NCBI RefSeq assembly: GCF_025464955.1
Contig: NZ_JAODNM010000088.1
Span: forward strand, 1 to 34,914
DNA length: 34,914 bases
Direction: 5' to 3'
From: Amycolatopsis sp.
GTDB taxonomy: Bacteria; Actinomycetota; Actinomycetes; Mycobacteriales; Pseudonocardiaceae
Numbering within the stretch: the stretch's first letter is position 1; each line of letters starts with the position of its first letter. This document shows, piece after piece, positions 23,827 through 31,918 of this stretch. Position numbers and translations under genes: made by a program. The notes under the pieces are model-generated. The model worked only from the letters and a program-made list of their open reading frames with translations, made no database searches and had not been told where the DNA came from.

Positions 23827-24704
23827 TGCACACCGTGCGGCCCGGCGAGCTCGGCGCCTCCGTGCCCGTCGCCCGTACCCGGGCGTCTCTGGTGATCGCC
23901 GGTGATGGAAGTGACCGCCCCGGCTCGGTCGATCCCGAGCAGGTGCGGTCGATCCTGGCGTCCCGGGCGCGGCGGCTGCGTGAACAGGGTGGGGTCGCGA
24001 TGATCCCCGCAGCGATCGTCGCCTCGGACGCCCCGAGCCTGAGCGCCGGCCTGCGGGCGTTGGACAGCAGCCCTGGAGCGATCTTTCTGACGTGCACAGA
24101 TCCGGCGAGGGCCCGCGCTGTTCAGCGGGAGTTCGCCGCGGATGACGGCGTGCCGGTGGTGACAGAGCAGGAAACTGCCGGGGTCGCGGTCACCGCCGCG
24201 CTGCTCAACGTCCTTCGCCGCGCCGGAATCACGCCCGAGAGCGCTCGCGTGGTCATCGCGGGCGCGCGGGTGCTGCCGTTGTTGTCACCGATGCTGATGG
24301 CCGCTGGCGTCGGCGACATCGTCAGCTGGAACCTGGACGACGCGCCTGGCTTCCCCTTGAGCCGCCTCGCCAGCGAGTCTGGCGCTGTCATCGATCTGGT
24401 GGGGGCGGTGACCACCACGCTCACTTCGGCCTTCGGCAGTGTTGCCGTGCCGGTGATCGCACCCGACGAGACGATCGGCCTGGCGGTGGCCGCGGGGTTG
24501 GTGCGAGCCGCCGCTGATTTCCGGATTCGAGGGTACGGCTCAGACCCTTGCAGCGAGGTCGAGGTTTGCCTGGCTTGTGCTTGGGCCGTCGTACGGTGCA
24601 CGCCGCCCGGCGACGTGTGGCCGTCGCCGCACGATCCCGACCTCATCCCTCGAGTGACGCGCGCGGCGGCGCGCGCTTTCGCTGCACCCCGGACAGCGCA
24701 CTGA
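23826..24704 (+). CDS. Malic-enzyme-like NAD-binding-domain protein, diverged
   Basis: The 292-residue protein has a segment that aligns by eye with the NAD-binding half of malic enzymes: VVTEQETAGVAVTAALLNVL, then SARVVIAGARVLPLLSPMLM. Malic enzymes have a HGTA-type sequence and GAGAAG dinucleotide loop here, but this one reads GARVLP, so cofactor binding may be lost or altered. The N-terminal catalytic Tyr/Lys region is not recognisable, and the length is well below the usual 400-550. It may be a sensor or structural protein. It shares an operon with the small helical gene. Confidence 0.55.
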   Translation: MHTVRPGELGASVPVARTRASLVIAGDGSDRPGSVDPEQVRSILASRARRLREQGGVAMIPAAIVASDAPSLSAGLRALDSSPGAIFLTCTDPARARAVQREFAADDGVPVVTEQETAGVAVTAALLNVLRRAGITPESARVVIAGARVLPLLSPMLMAAGVGDIVSWNLDDAPGFPLSRLASESGAVIDLVGAVTTTLTSAFGSVAVPVIAPDETIGLAVAAGLVRAAADFRIRGYGSDPCSEVEVCLACAWAVVRCTPPGDVWPSPHDPDLIPRVTRAAARAFAAPRTAH

Positions 24705-24785
24705 CGACCATGCCGCCGCTCCTTGCACGACCGTGATCCACGAAACGACCACGGCGCGGTTGAAGGCGTCGTAAGCCTCGTGCCT

Positions 24786-25907
24786 TCATGAGATCCTTCG
24801 AATACCGGGTTGGTCGTTGTCGCGTCGCGTGTGCGCGGTCAGCGTTGTCAGGTGCCGGGTTTCACGGTCCATTACGGAAGCTTCGTCGGCGGGGATCGTC
24901 AGGACTCGCAGGTCGTGCCATGCGACGCCGGTGAGTCGGTCGCGGATTTCGCTGGTCACCGCGGGTGCGTGTTCGCCGATGCCGCCGGTGAACACCAGCG
25001 TGTCCCAGGACGGCAGCGTTGTCGCGGCGGCGGCGATGGCCATGGCGACGTCACGGGTGAACACTCGGAGGGCGAGGTCGGCGTCCGGGTCGTGGTCGCG
25101 TGCGGCGAGCAAGTCGCGGACGTCGTGCAGTCCGTGCGCGATGCCCGCCAGGCCCGAATCCTGGTCGAGCAGGGTGCGCACGGACACGGGTGAGGCATGG
25201 GGTTGTTCCAGTAGCAGCAAGGGGATTTCCGGGTCGAGATCGCCGCTGCGGGTGCCTGACATGATCCCGCCGGTCGGGGTGAGCGACATACTCGTGTGCA
25301 CTGAACGGCCACCGCTGACGGCTGTGACCGAGCAGCCACTCCCGAGGTGTGCGACGACGGCGTTTCCGAGCTCGGGTACGGAATCCACAATGGACTGCAC
25401 GGACAGGCCGTGGAAGCCATATCGGCGAAGACCGAGTGCGTCTGCCGCCGAAGGCAGGGGAAGTCGTCGAGCCTCAGCGGGTAATGAACGGTGGAAAGCG
25501 GTGTCGAAACACGCGACGTGGACCGCGTCGGGCCACACGACGCGGGCGGCGTCGATGCTCGCCAGATCGCCGGGCATATGCAGCGGCGCCCAGTTGACCA
25601 GCCCGGTCAACGCCTCGCGCACCGCGTCGGTCAGGACGGTCGCGCGATCGAACGCCACGCCGCCGTGCACGACCCGGTGCGCGACGGCGTCTGGGTGGAT
25701 ACCGCGACCGGCGAGCAAGGCTGCGAGGTGGGCGATGGCGTCGACCAGGTTGCCGGAGAACGGTTCCGGCTCACCGTTCGTGGTGCACTGGGCCCGGTCG
25801 GTGCCCAGCCGTTCGATCGACAGGGTCAGCGACACAGCCGGGTCCCGCAGCGAGGCTTTCAGGCTTGACGAGCCCGGGTTGAGGGTGAGCACGATCGGCG
25901 AGCTCAC
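24786..25907 (-). CDS. ackA: Acetate kinase
   Basis: The 373-residue ASKHA-fold enzyme interconverts acetyl phosphate + ADP and acetate + ATP. Motifs: LNPGSSSLK at the N-terminus, HRVVHGG, CFDTAFHRSLP, RRYGFHGLS, LTPTGGIMSGTRSGDLDP and VFTGGIGEHAP. It is slightly shorter than the usual 400. GTG 25907 overlaps the phosphoketolase stop (GTGA), so the pair is translated together. With phosphoketolase it gives ATP without respiration. Confidence 0.93.
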   Translation of the reverse strand: MSSPIVLTLNPGSSSLKASLRDPAVSLTLSIERLGTDRAQCTTNGEPEPFSGNLVDAIAHLAALLAGRGIHPDAVAHRVVHGGVAFDRATVLTDAVREALTGLVNWAPLHMPGDLASIDAARVVWPDAVHVACFDTAFHRSLPAEARRLPLPSAADALGLRRYGFHGLSVQSIVDSVPELGNAVVAHLGSGCSVTAVSGGRSVHTSMSLTPTGGIMSGTRSGDLDPEIPLLLLEQPHASPVSVRTLLDQDSGLAGIAHGLHDVRDLLAARDHDPDADLALRVFTRDVAMAIAAAATTLPSWDTLVFTGGIGEHAPAVTSEIRDRLTGVAWHDLRVLTIPADEASVMDRETRHLTTLTAHTRRDNDQPGIRRIS

Positions 25908-28312
25908 GGGGTCCAGGTCCAGTCGCGGACCTCGGGCATGTCCTCGAGGTGTTCGCGGATGTAGCCGTGGTGGCGCTCCAGCATCGCGTGGCAGTGTTCG
26001 GCCAGCTCAGTGCCCCTTTCCGGGACGCGGTGCGAGCGGCGCAGCGCTTCGAGGACCAGGTGGTAGCGGCTCATCCGGTTCAGCACGACCATGTCGAACG
26101 GTGTGGTCGTGGTGCCTTGCTCGTTGAAGCCGCGGACGTGGAACCGGCTCGGGTTGGTGCGGCCGTGGAGCAGTTGGTGCACGGCTCGCGGGTATCCGTG
26201 GAACGCGAACACGACGTCGGTGTCGGTGGTGAACAGGTTCTCGAACTTCTGCTCGCTGAAGCCGTGCGGGTGGTCGTCCCGCGGTAGCAGACCCATCAGG
26301 TCGACCACATTGACCACGCGAACCCGCAGGTAGGGTACGTATTCGCGGAGTAGTTGCGCCGCGCCGAGGACTTCGAGCGTGGGCACGTCGCCCGCGGCGG
26401 CCAGCACGATGTCAGGTTCGTCGATCGTCTCGGTGCCGGCCCAGTCCCAGACCGACGCGCCGGCCGCGCAGTGCGCGTTCGCTTCCGCCATTCCGAGGTA
26501 CTGCAGGTGTTGCTGCTTGTCGACGACGATGAGGTTGACGTGGTCGCGGCTGCGCAGGCAGTGGCCCGCGATCGACAGCGTGGTGTTGGCGTCGGGTGGG
26601 AACCAGATCCGCACCACGGCCGGCGCGAGCGGGATCGCGGTGTCGATCAGTCCGGGGCCTTGGTGGGAGAAGCCGTTGTTGTCGTTGCGCCAGCACGTGG
26701 ACGTCAGCAGCACGTTGAGCGACGCGACCGGCGCGCGCCATGGCAGGTCCGCGGCGTGCTGGAGCCATTTGGTGTGCTGGATCAGCATCGACGCGGACAC
26801 CATCGCGAACGCCTCGTAGGTGGCGAACAGGCCGTGCCGCCCACTGAGCAAGTAGCCCTCCAACCAGCCCTGGCAGAGATGTTCCGAGAGCACCTCCATC
26901 ACGCGGCCTTCGGGCGACAGGTGGTCGTCGGTGGTCAGGACCGGCACCTGGAGGCACCGGTCGGTAGCCTCGAACACGGCCGCGAGCCGGTTGCTGGCCG
27001 TTTCGTCCGGGCAGAAGAGCCGGAAGTCGCCGCCGCCGTCGGATTGCCGCGTGGTGGCGGTGTAGATGTCGCGCAGCAGCTCACCGAACGGGCGGGTGTT
27101 CTCGTGCTCCTCGACGCCGGGTGCGCGGACGGCGACGGCGTAGCGCTCCAGCGCGGGGATGGCGAGGGGTTTCAGCAACCGGCCGCCGTTGGCGTACGGG
27201 GTCGCGGACATCCGCTTGTCGCCGACCGGCGAGAGTGCCTTGAGCTCGGGGACCAGCGCGCCGTCAGCGTCGAACAGGGTCTCCGGGCCATACGAGCGCA
27301 GCCATGATTCGAGGCGCCGGAGGTGCTCGGGGTTCTCGCGGACCTGCGCCAGCGGGACCTGGTGGGCGCGGAAGGTCCCCTCGATCTGGACACCGTCGAC
27401 GACGTCGGGGCCGGTCCAGCCCTTCGGGGTGCGCAGGATGATCGCCGGCCAGCGCACCGGCTGGAACGGTTCGGCGGCGGCCGAGCGCGCCCGGTTCTGG
27501 ATGCCGCGGATGTGGGTATGCGCGAGGGTCAACGCGTGGTGTAGCTCGGTGAACACGGTCGCCGGGTCGTCGCCGGACACGATGACCGGGTCCCAGCCCT
27601 GCGCGGCGAGCAGGCCCAGCACGTCGGCGTCCTCCGCGCGGCCGAGCACGGTCGGGCCGGCGATCTTGTAGCCGTTGAGGTGCAGGATCGGCAGGACCGA
27701 GCCGTCGCGGCGGGCGTTGAGGAACGCGGGGATCTTCCACGACGCGGCCAGCGGGCCGGTCTCCGCCTCGCCGTCGCCGACCACGCAGGCCACCATCAGG
27801 TCGGGGCTGTCGAACGCCGCGCCGGCGGCGTGGGCGAGGGCGTACCCGAGCTCGCCGCCCTCATGGATGCTCCCGGGTGTCTGCACACTGACGTGGCTCG
27901 GCACACCGCCCGGCGTCGAGAACTGCCGCATGAGTGTGGTGAGGCCGGAGACGTCGGTGGAGACGTCTGGATAGATCTCGCTGTAGGTGCCTTCGAGGTA
28001 GGCGTTCGCGAGGAGCGCGGGGCCGCCGTGGCCAGGGCCGGCGATGTAGACGCAGTCCGTGCCTGTGTCGCGGATGAGCCGGTTGAGCAGGGTGTAGATC
28101 ATCGACAGGCCCGGGCTCGTACCCCAGTGCCCGAGCAGGCGCGGTTTGATGTCGTCGGCCGAAAGTGGTTGGCGGAGCAGGGGATTGGCCTTCAGGTAGA
28201 GCTGGGCGACGGTCAGGTAGTTCGCCGCGGCCCACCACCGCAGGTCCAGCTCCCGGTCGTGGTCGGCGTACACCGGTGTGGCCGTGGTTTCGATTACCGT
28301 GGCGTGCTGCAC
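25904..28312 (-). CDS. xfp: Phosphoketolase (xylulose-5-P/fructose-6-P)
   Basis: The 802-residue TPP enzyme, a normal length, splits xylulose-5-phosphate or fructose-6-phosphate with phosphate to acetyl phosphate plus glyceraldehyde-3-P or erythrose-4-P. Motifs: GHWGTSPGL, GPGHGGP (92-98), GDGEAETGPLAASWKIPAFL (from 179), NGYKIAGPT, and STCWRNDNNGFSHQ. The GTG at 28312 has AGGAAGG eight bases upstream. It is divergent from devR across a 171-base spacer with a DosR-like box, so it is probably under DevR control. Confidence 0.94.
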   Translation of the reverse strand: MQHATVIETTATPVYADHDRELDLRWWAAANYLTVAQLYLKANPLLRQPLSADDIKPRLLGHWGTSPGLSMIYTLLNRLIRDTGTDCVYIAGPGHGGPALLANAYLEGTYSEIYPDVSTDVSGLTTLMRQFSTPGGVPSHVSVQTPGSIHEGGELGYALAHAAGAAFDSPDLMVACVVGDGEAETGPLAASWKIPAFLNARRDGSVLPILHLNGYKIAGPTVLGRAEDADVLGLLAAQGWDPVIVSGDDPATVFTELHHALTLAHTHIRGIQNRARSAAAEPFQPVRWPAIILRTPKGWTGPDVVDGVQIEGTFRAHQVPLAQVRENPEHLRRLESWLRSYGPETLFDADGALVPELKALSPVGDKRMSATPYANGGRLLKPLAIPALERYAVAVRAPGVEEHENTRPFGELLRDIYTATTRQSDGGGDFRLFCPDETASNRLAAVFEATDRCLQVPVLTTDDHLSPEGRVMEVLSEHLCQGWLEGYLLSGRHGLFATYEAFAMVSASMLIQHTKWLQHAADLPWRAPVASLNVLLTSTCWRNDNNGFSHQGPGLIDTAIPLAPAVVRIWFPPDANTTLSIAGHCLRSRDHVNLIVVDKQQHLQYLGMAEANAHCAAGASVWDWAGTETIDEPDIVLAAAGDVPTLEVLGAAQLLREYVPYLRVRVVNVVDLMGLLPRDDHPHGFSEQKFENLFTTDTDVVFAFHGYPRAVHQLLHGRTNPSRFHVRGFNEQGTTTTPFDMVVLNRMSRYHLVLEALRRSHRVPERGTELAEHCHAMLERHHGYIREHLEDMPEVRDWTWTP

Positions 28313-28432
28313 TGTCGCTGCCTTCCTCTTCGGACTCGGTGACCGAACGGTAGGTCGCGCAGGCCTGCCGGAGCACCGTCTCGGGTGATCCGATGACCAA
28401 CGGCGGCGAGGCGGGGAGCTAGGTCCTTCGGA

Positions 28433-28452
28433 TTGGTGACTTTCGGCCCCTG
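28433..28452. promoter_or_regulatory. Candidate DevR/DosR box between xfp and devR
   Basis: TTGGTGACTTTCGGCCCCTG matches the 20-base consensus TTSGGGACTWWAGTCCCSAA at 15 positions, including GAC-T-TT and CCC. It ends 31 bases before the devR start and lies in the only spacer between the divergent genes, so it could serve both autoregulation and phosphoketolase control. Confidence 0.55.
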
Positions 28453-28483
28453 TTCACGGCACCGATGGACGTAGGGTGACGAT

Positions 28484-29140
28484 GTGAGCGAAAAACCGCA
28501 GGTCATCAAGGTGTTTCTGGTGGACGATCACGAGGTCGTCCGCCGCGGGGTCGCCGACCTGCTCGACGAAGAGGACGACCTGACGGTGATCGGGCAGGCC
28601 GCGTCGGTGTCGCAAGCACTCGCGCGGATCCCCGCTCTGCGCCCGGACGTCGTGGTGCTCGACGTCCGGCTGCCCGATGGCAACGGAGTCGAACTGTGCC
28701 GTGAATTGCGGTCGATGCTGCCCGGGTTGAACTGCCTGATGCTGACCTCGTTCACCGACGAGCAGGCGATGCTGAACGCGATCCTCGCCGGCGCGGATGG
28801 CTATGTCATCAAAGACATCAAGGGAATGCAGCTGGTCGAGGCGGTCCGCCAGGTCGGCACCGGGCGCTCCTTGCTGGACAACCGGGCTGTCGCCGCGCTG
28901 ATGGCCAGGCTCCGCACGACCGTCGCCAAGCCGGGTCCGCTCGCGGGCCTGACCGATCAGGAACGCACGCTGCTCGACCTCATCGGTGAAGGGCTGACCA
29001 ACCGGCAGATCGCCGAACGGATGTTCCTGGCGGAAAAGACGGTGAAGAACTACGTTTCACGGTTGCTGGCGAAGCTGGGAATGGAACGACGTACCCAGGC
29101 GGCCGTGCTGGTCACGGAGCTCCGCGACGGTGCCCAGTAA
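28484..29140 (+). CDS. devR: DevR/DosR response regulator (NarL/LuxR type)
   Basis: The 218-residue protein has a receiver domain with acidic DD (14-15), phospho-acceptor Asp60 (VVVLDVRLPDGNGVELCR) and the conserved KDIKGM. The C-terminal LuxR helix-turn-helix contains LTDQERTLL, LTNRQIAERMFLAEKTVKNY and VSRLLAKLGMERRTQAAV. These runs are almost the same as in M. tuberculosis DevR, including the lengthy EKTVKNYVSRLLAKLGMERR stretch. It is followed closely by the DevS kinase. It should activate hypoxia/NO-responsive promoters carrying DosR boxes. The GTG start overlaps a TGA in ATGTGA. Confidence 0.95.
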   Translation: MSEKPQVIKVFLVDDHEVVRRGVADLLDEEDDLTVIGQAASVSQALARIPALRPDVVVLDVRLPDGNGVELCRELRSMLPGLNCLMLTSFTDEQAMLNAILAGADGYVIKDIKGMQLVEAVRQVGTGRSLLDNRAVAALMARLRTTVAKPGPLAGLTDQERTLLDLIGEGLTNRQIAERMFLAEKTVKNYVSRLLAKLGMERRTQAAVLVTELRDGAQ

Positions 29141-29177
29141 CTCGTCTCGACGGCTCGATCTGTGCGACAGTGGCTGG

Positions 29178-30872
29178 ATGACAACTGCCGACCGCGGACC
29201 CCCGCGCCATACCGACTCCTCGACCCGCCTGCGGTTACTGGAATCCGCCGGTGAGATCGTCGGTATGCGCAGCCGGATGAACGCGTTGCTGGACGCGGTA
29301 CTCGCCGTTTCGTCCGGGCTTGAGCTGGACACCACGCTGCGCCAGATCGTGGCCGCGGCCATCGAGCTGGTCGGCGCCCAGTACGGCGCGCTGGGTGTGC
29401 TCGGCCCCGATGGCATGATGACGCAATTCGTTCACATCGGCATCGACGACGCCACCAGGGAACTGATCGGCGCGCTGCCCACCGGGCACGGCGTGCTCGG
29501 CGTGGTGATCGAAGAAGGCAAACCTCTCTGCCTCGGCGACATCGCCCATCATCCTGCCTCGCAAGGGTTTCCCGCCAACCATCCACCTATGCGGAGCTTT
29601 CTCGGGGTGCCCATCCAGGCCCGTGGGGCGGTTTTCGGGCGGCTGTACCTGACCGAGAAGCACAACGGCGAGCACTTCACCTCCGACGACGAGACCGCAC
29701 TGGCCGCCTTGGCCGGGGCAGCGGGAATCGCCGTGGACAACGCCCGTCTCTACGAAGAAGCCCGCAGCCGTCAGCGCTGGCTCGAAGCCACCGGGGAGAT
29801 CACCGCCGAACTGCTGGCCGGCACCGACACCACCGAAGCGCTCCGGCTGATCGCGAGCCGCGCGGTAGAACTGACCGACGCCGACTACGCCCTCATCGCG
29901 CTGCCGATGGACCCGGACGCGTCGCCGTCGACGAACACCACGCTCCAGGTCGTGATGTGCGCGGGACCCGAGGGAGACGCGATGATCGGCCAGCGGGTCC
30001 CGATCGGTGAATCGACCATGGGTGCGGTGTTCCGTGACCACGTCCCGCGGAGTGTGCCGAGCCTGGCGTACGACCTGGCCGGCGGGCTGGGGGTGGAGCT
30101 GGGCCCGGCGCTGGCGGTGCAGCTGCGCTCGGGGGAGACGACGTCCGGGGTGCTCGTCGCGTTGCGCGTACCCGGTTCGGCGGCGTTCGACGATCGTCAG
30201 TTGCAGATCGTGTCGTCCTTCGCGGATCAGGCAGCGATGGCGTTGCGGCAGGCCGAACGGCACGCGACCGAGCGTGAGCTGGACGTGCTGGCCGATCGCG
30301 ATCGGATCGCGCGGGATCTGCACGACGACGTCATCCAGCGGCTGTTCGCGGTCGGGCTGGCGATGCAGGGCACGCACCGGCACGCGAAGTCACCGATCGT
30401 CACCGCCCGGCTGGCCGAGCACATCGACCAGCTGCACGAGGTCATCCAGGAGATCCGGACGACGATCTTCGATCTCCAGGCCGATGCCGCGGGGGTGCTC
30501 GGCCTGCGCACCAGGCTGCAGAACGCGATCACCGAACTGACTGGCGACAGTGCGATCCGCACCACGGTCCGGATGTCGGGGCCGTTGGATGTGGTGCCCG
30601 CCGGGTTGGGTGAACACGCCGAGGCCGTGGTCCGGGAGGCGGTCAGCAACGCCGTGCGCCACGCGAAGGCGTCGGAGTTATCGGTCACGGTGTCACTGGA
30701 CGACAACCTCGTCATCGACGTCACCGACAACGGAGTCGGATTCCCGGAGATCGTCGCCCGCAGCGGGCTGCGCAACCTCGACCAGCGTGCTGCCGAGGCA
30801 GGCGGGTCCTGCACCCTGACCCGGCCCGATGCCGGCGGGACCCGGCTCGCCTGGACCGCGCCACTGCCTTGA
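29178..30872 (+). CDS. devS: DevS/DosT-like GAF-domain histidine kinase with heme ligand residues
   Basis: The 564-residue kinase has two GAF domains (about 45-190 and 200-365), a HisKA_3 domain with phospho-His in RDRIARDLHDDVIQRLFAVG (about His382), and an HATPase domain with HAEAVVREAVSNAVRHAKAS. In GAF-A it keeps the His of NHPPMRSFLGVP (His135) and the Tyr of FGRLYLTEK (Tyr157). Their 22-residue spacing equals that of the heme-binding His149 and distal Tyr171 of mycobacterial DevS. O2/NO/CO or redox sensing is thus likely. I chose ATG 29178 because MTTADRGPPRHT resembles the DevS N-terminus; an in-frame GTG at 29130 overlapping devR is the alternative. Confidence 0.93.
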   Translation: MTTADRGPPRHTDSSTRLRLLESAGEIVGMRSRMNALLDAVLAVSSGLELDTTLRQIVAAAIELVGAQYGALGVLGPDGMMTQFVHIGIDDATRELIGALPTGHGVLGVVIEEGKPLCLGDIAHHPASQGFPANHPPMRSFLGVPIQARGAVFGRLYLTEKHNGEHFTSDDETALAALAGAAGIAVDNARLYEEARSRQRWLEATGEITAELLAGTDTTEALRLIASRAVELTDADYALIALPMDPDASPSTNTTLQVVMCAGPEGDAMIGQRVPIGESTMGAVFRDHVPRSVPSLAYDLAGGLGVELGPALAVQLRSGETTSGVLVALRVPGSAAFDDRQLQIVSSFADQAAMALRQAERHATERELDVLADRDRIARDLHDDVIQRLFAVGLAMQGTHRHAKSPIVTARLAEHIDQLHEVIQEIRTTIFDLQADAAGVLGLRTRLQNAITELTGDSAIRTTVRMSGPLDVVPAGLGEHAEAVVREAVSNAVRHAKASELSVTVSLDDNLVIDVTDNGVGFPEIVARSGLRNLDQRAAEAGGSCTLTRPDAGGTRLAWTAPLP

Positions 30873-30917
30873 GGAGCGCTGTCTTGAGTGGCGCTGTCTT
30901 GAGGGCGCTCTCTTGAG
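30868..30917 (+). repeat. Short tandem repeat (about 15-base unit) after devS
   Basis: CTTGAG followed by GGCGCTGTC-like sequence recurs about every 15 bases: CTTGAG occurs at 30868-30873, 30883-30888, 30898-30903 and 30912-30917. The first copy includes the devS stop. It lies directly before DosR-like boxes and the usp operon. Confidence 0.6.
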
Positions 30918-30949
30918 GGGCCGGAAGTCCTCGGGACCGAGGTCGTTGT
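30915..30949. promoter_or_regulatory. Candidate overlapping DevR/DosR boxes before the usp operon
   Basis: 30915-30934 (core GGGGCCGGAAGTCC) matches the DosR consensus at 12 of 20 positions; 30930-30949 (core GGGACCGAGGTC) matches 11 of 20. They lie 90-125 bases before the first usp start. The half-sites AAGTCC and TCGGGAC are strong. Binding is inferred. Confidence 0.35.
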
Positions 30950-31039
30950 CCCCCTGTCCGTGAGCACTCCCGGCCGTAGCGTCGGCGGTAGTCAAGTCCA
31001 CTGTGGATCTTGGGCGACCGGCGAAGAGGAGTGGTTCGC

Positions 31040-31918
31040 GTGAACCAGGTAGAAGGCGCGATCGTGGTGGGAGTGGACGGCTCGGCCGAGTCGCTGATGG
31101 CCGTGCGATGGGCGGCGGCGGAGGCCGCGGAACGCCAGTGCGTGCTGCATCTCGTACACGCGCTCGATCCGATCATCGGGTGCTACGGCGCAGGACTCCC
31201 GGTGCCGCAAAGCATTTTCGACGAGATGGACGCCGGTGGCCGGCGGGTGCTGGCGGAAGCGCGCGACGCGGTCGGCTCGGACCTTGTGGTGACCACGGAA
31301 ATGCCCAGGAGACTTGCGATCCCGCGGTTCGTCGAGCTTTCCGAGTCGGCACGGATGATCGTGCTGGGTGCTTCTGGACGCGGCGGTTTCGTGGGCATGC
31401 TGACCGGCTCGACCGCGGTTTCGGTTGCCGCGCATGCACAGTGCGCCGTCGTCGTGGTTCGTGGTGACCTGTCCGGCACCGGGCCCGTGGTGGTCGGTGT
31501 CGACGGCAGCGCGAACTCCGAGCTCGCCGTGGGCGCTGCCTTCGACGAGGCTTCGTGGCGCAAGGTGTCGTTGGTGGTGGTCCACGCGTGGACCGACGCC
31601 GACTACATCGAAGTCCCGCTGCCGCAGTACTCCTACGTCGACTGGGGCGCCGTGGATCAGCAGCAGGAACGCGTGCTCGCGGAGAGCCTGGTCGGCTGGC
31701 AGGACAAGTATCCCGATGTCGAGGTCCAGCGGGCGCTGGTCAGGGACCGGCCGGCCCAGGAGCTGCTCAGGCGGTCCGCGGACGCCCAGCTGGTGGTCGT
31801 CGGCAGCCGGGGCCGTGGTGGGTTCGCCGGGCTGCTGCTCGGCTCCACCAGCCAGGCGCTCGTCCATCACTCGTCCTGCCCGGTCATGATCCTTCGGCAG
31901 GAGGAGCAGACGACATGA
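31040..31918 (+). CDS. Universal stress protein, tandem UspA domains
   Basis: The 292-residue protein has two UspA domains, about 5-140 and 150-285. Each has the ATP-binding motif G-2x-G-9x-G(S/T): GASGRGGFVGMLTGST and GSRGRGGFAGLLLGST. GTG 31040 has AGAGGAG eight bases upstream. Tandem UspA proteins such as Rv2623 and Rv1996 are DosR-regulated in M. tuberculosis, and Rv2623 binds ATP. Its stop overlaps the next usp start (ATGA), so they form an operon with the nitroreductase. Confidence 0.93.
   Translation: MNQVEGAIVVGVDGSAESLMAVRWAAAEAAERQCVLHLVHALDPIIGCYGAGLPVPQSIFDEMDAGGRRVLAEARDAVGSDLVVTTEMPRRLAIPRFVELSESARMIVLGASGRGGFVGMLTGSTAVSVAAHAQCAVVVVRGDLSGTGPVVVGVDGSANSELAVGAAFDEASWRKVSLVVVHAWTDADYIEVPLPQYSYVDWGAVDQQQERVLAESLVGWQDKYPDVEVQRALVRDRPAQELLRRSADAQLVVVGSRGRGGFAGLLLGSTSQALVHHSSCPVMILRQEEQTT

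Noticed and set aside
24761..24788. TGAAGGC/GCCTTCA inverted repeat at the end of ackA
   Set aside because: It overlaps the ackA stop codon and has a long loop; too weak to call a terminator.
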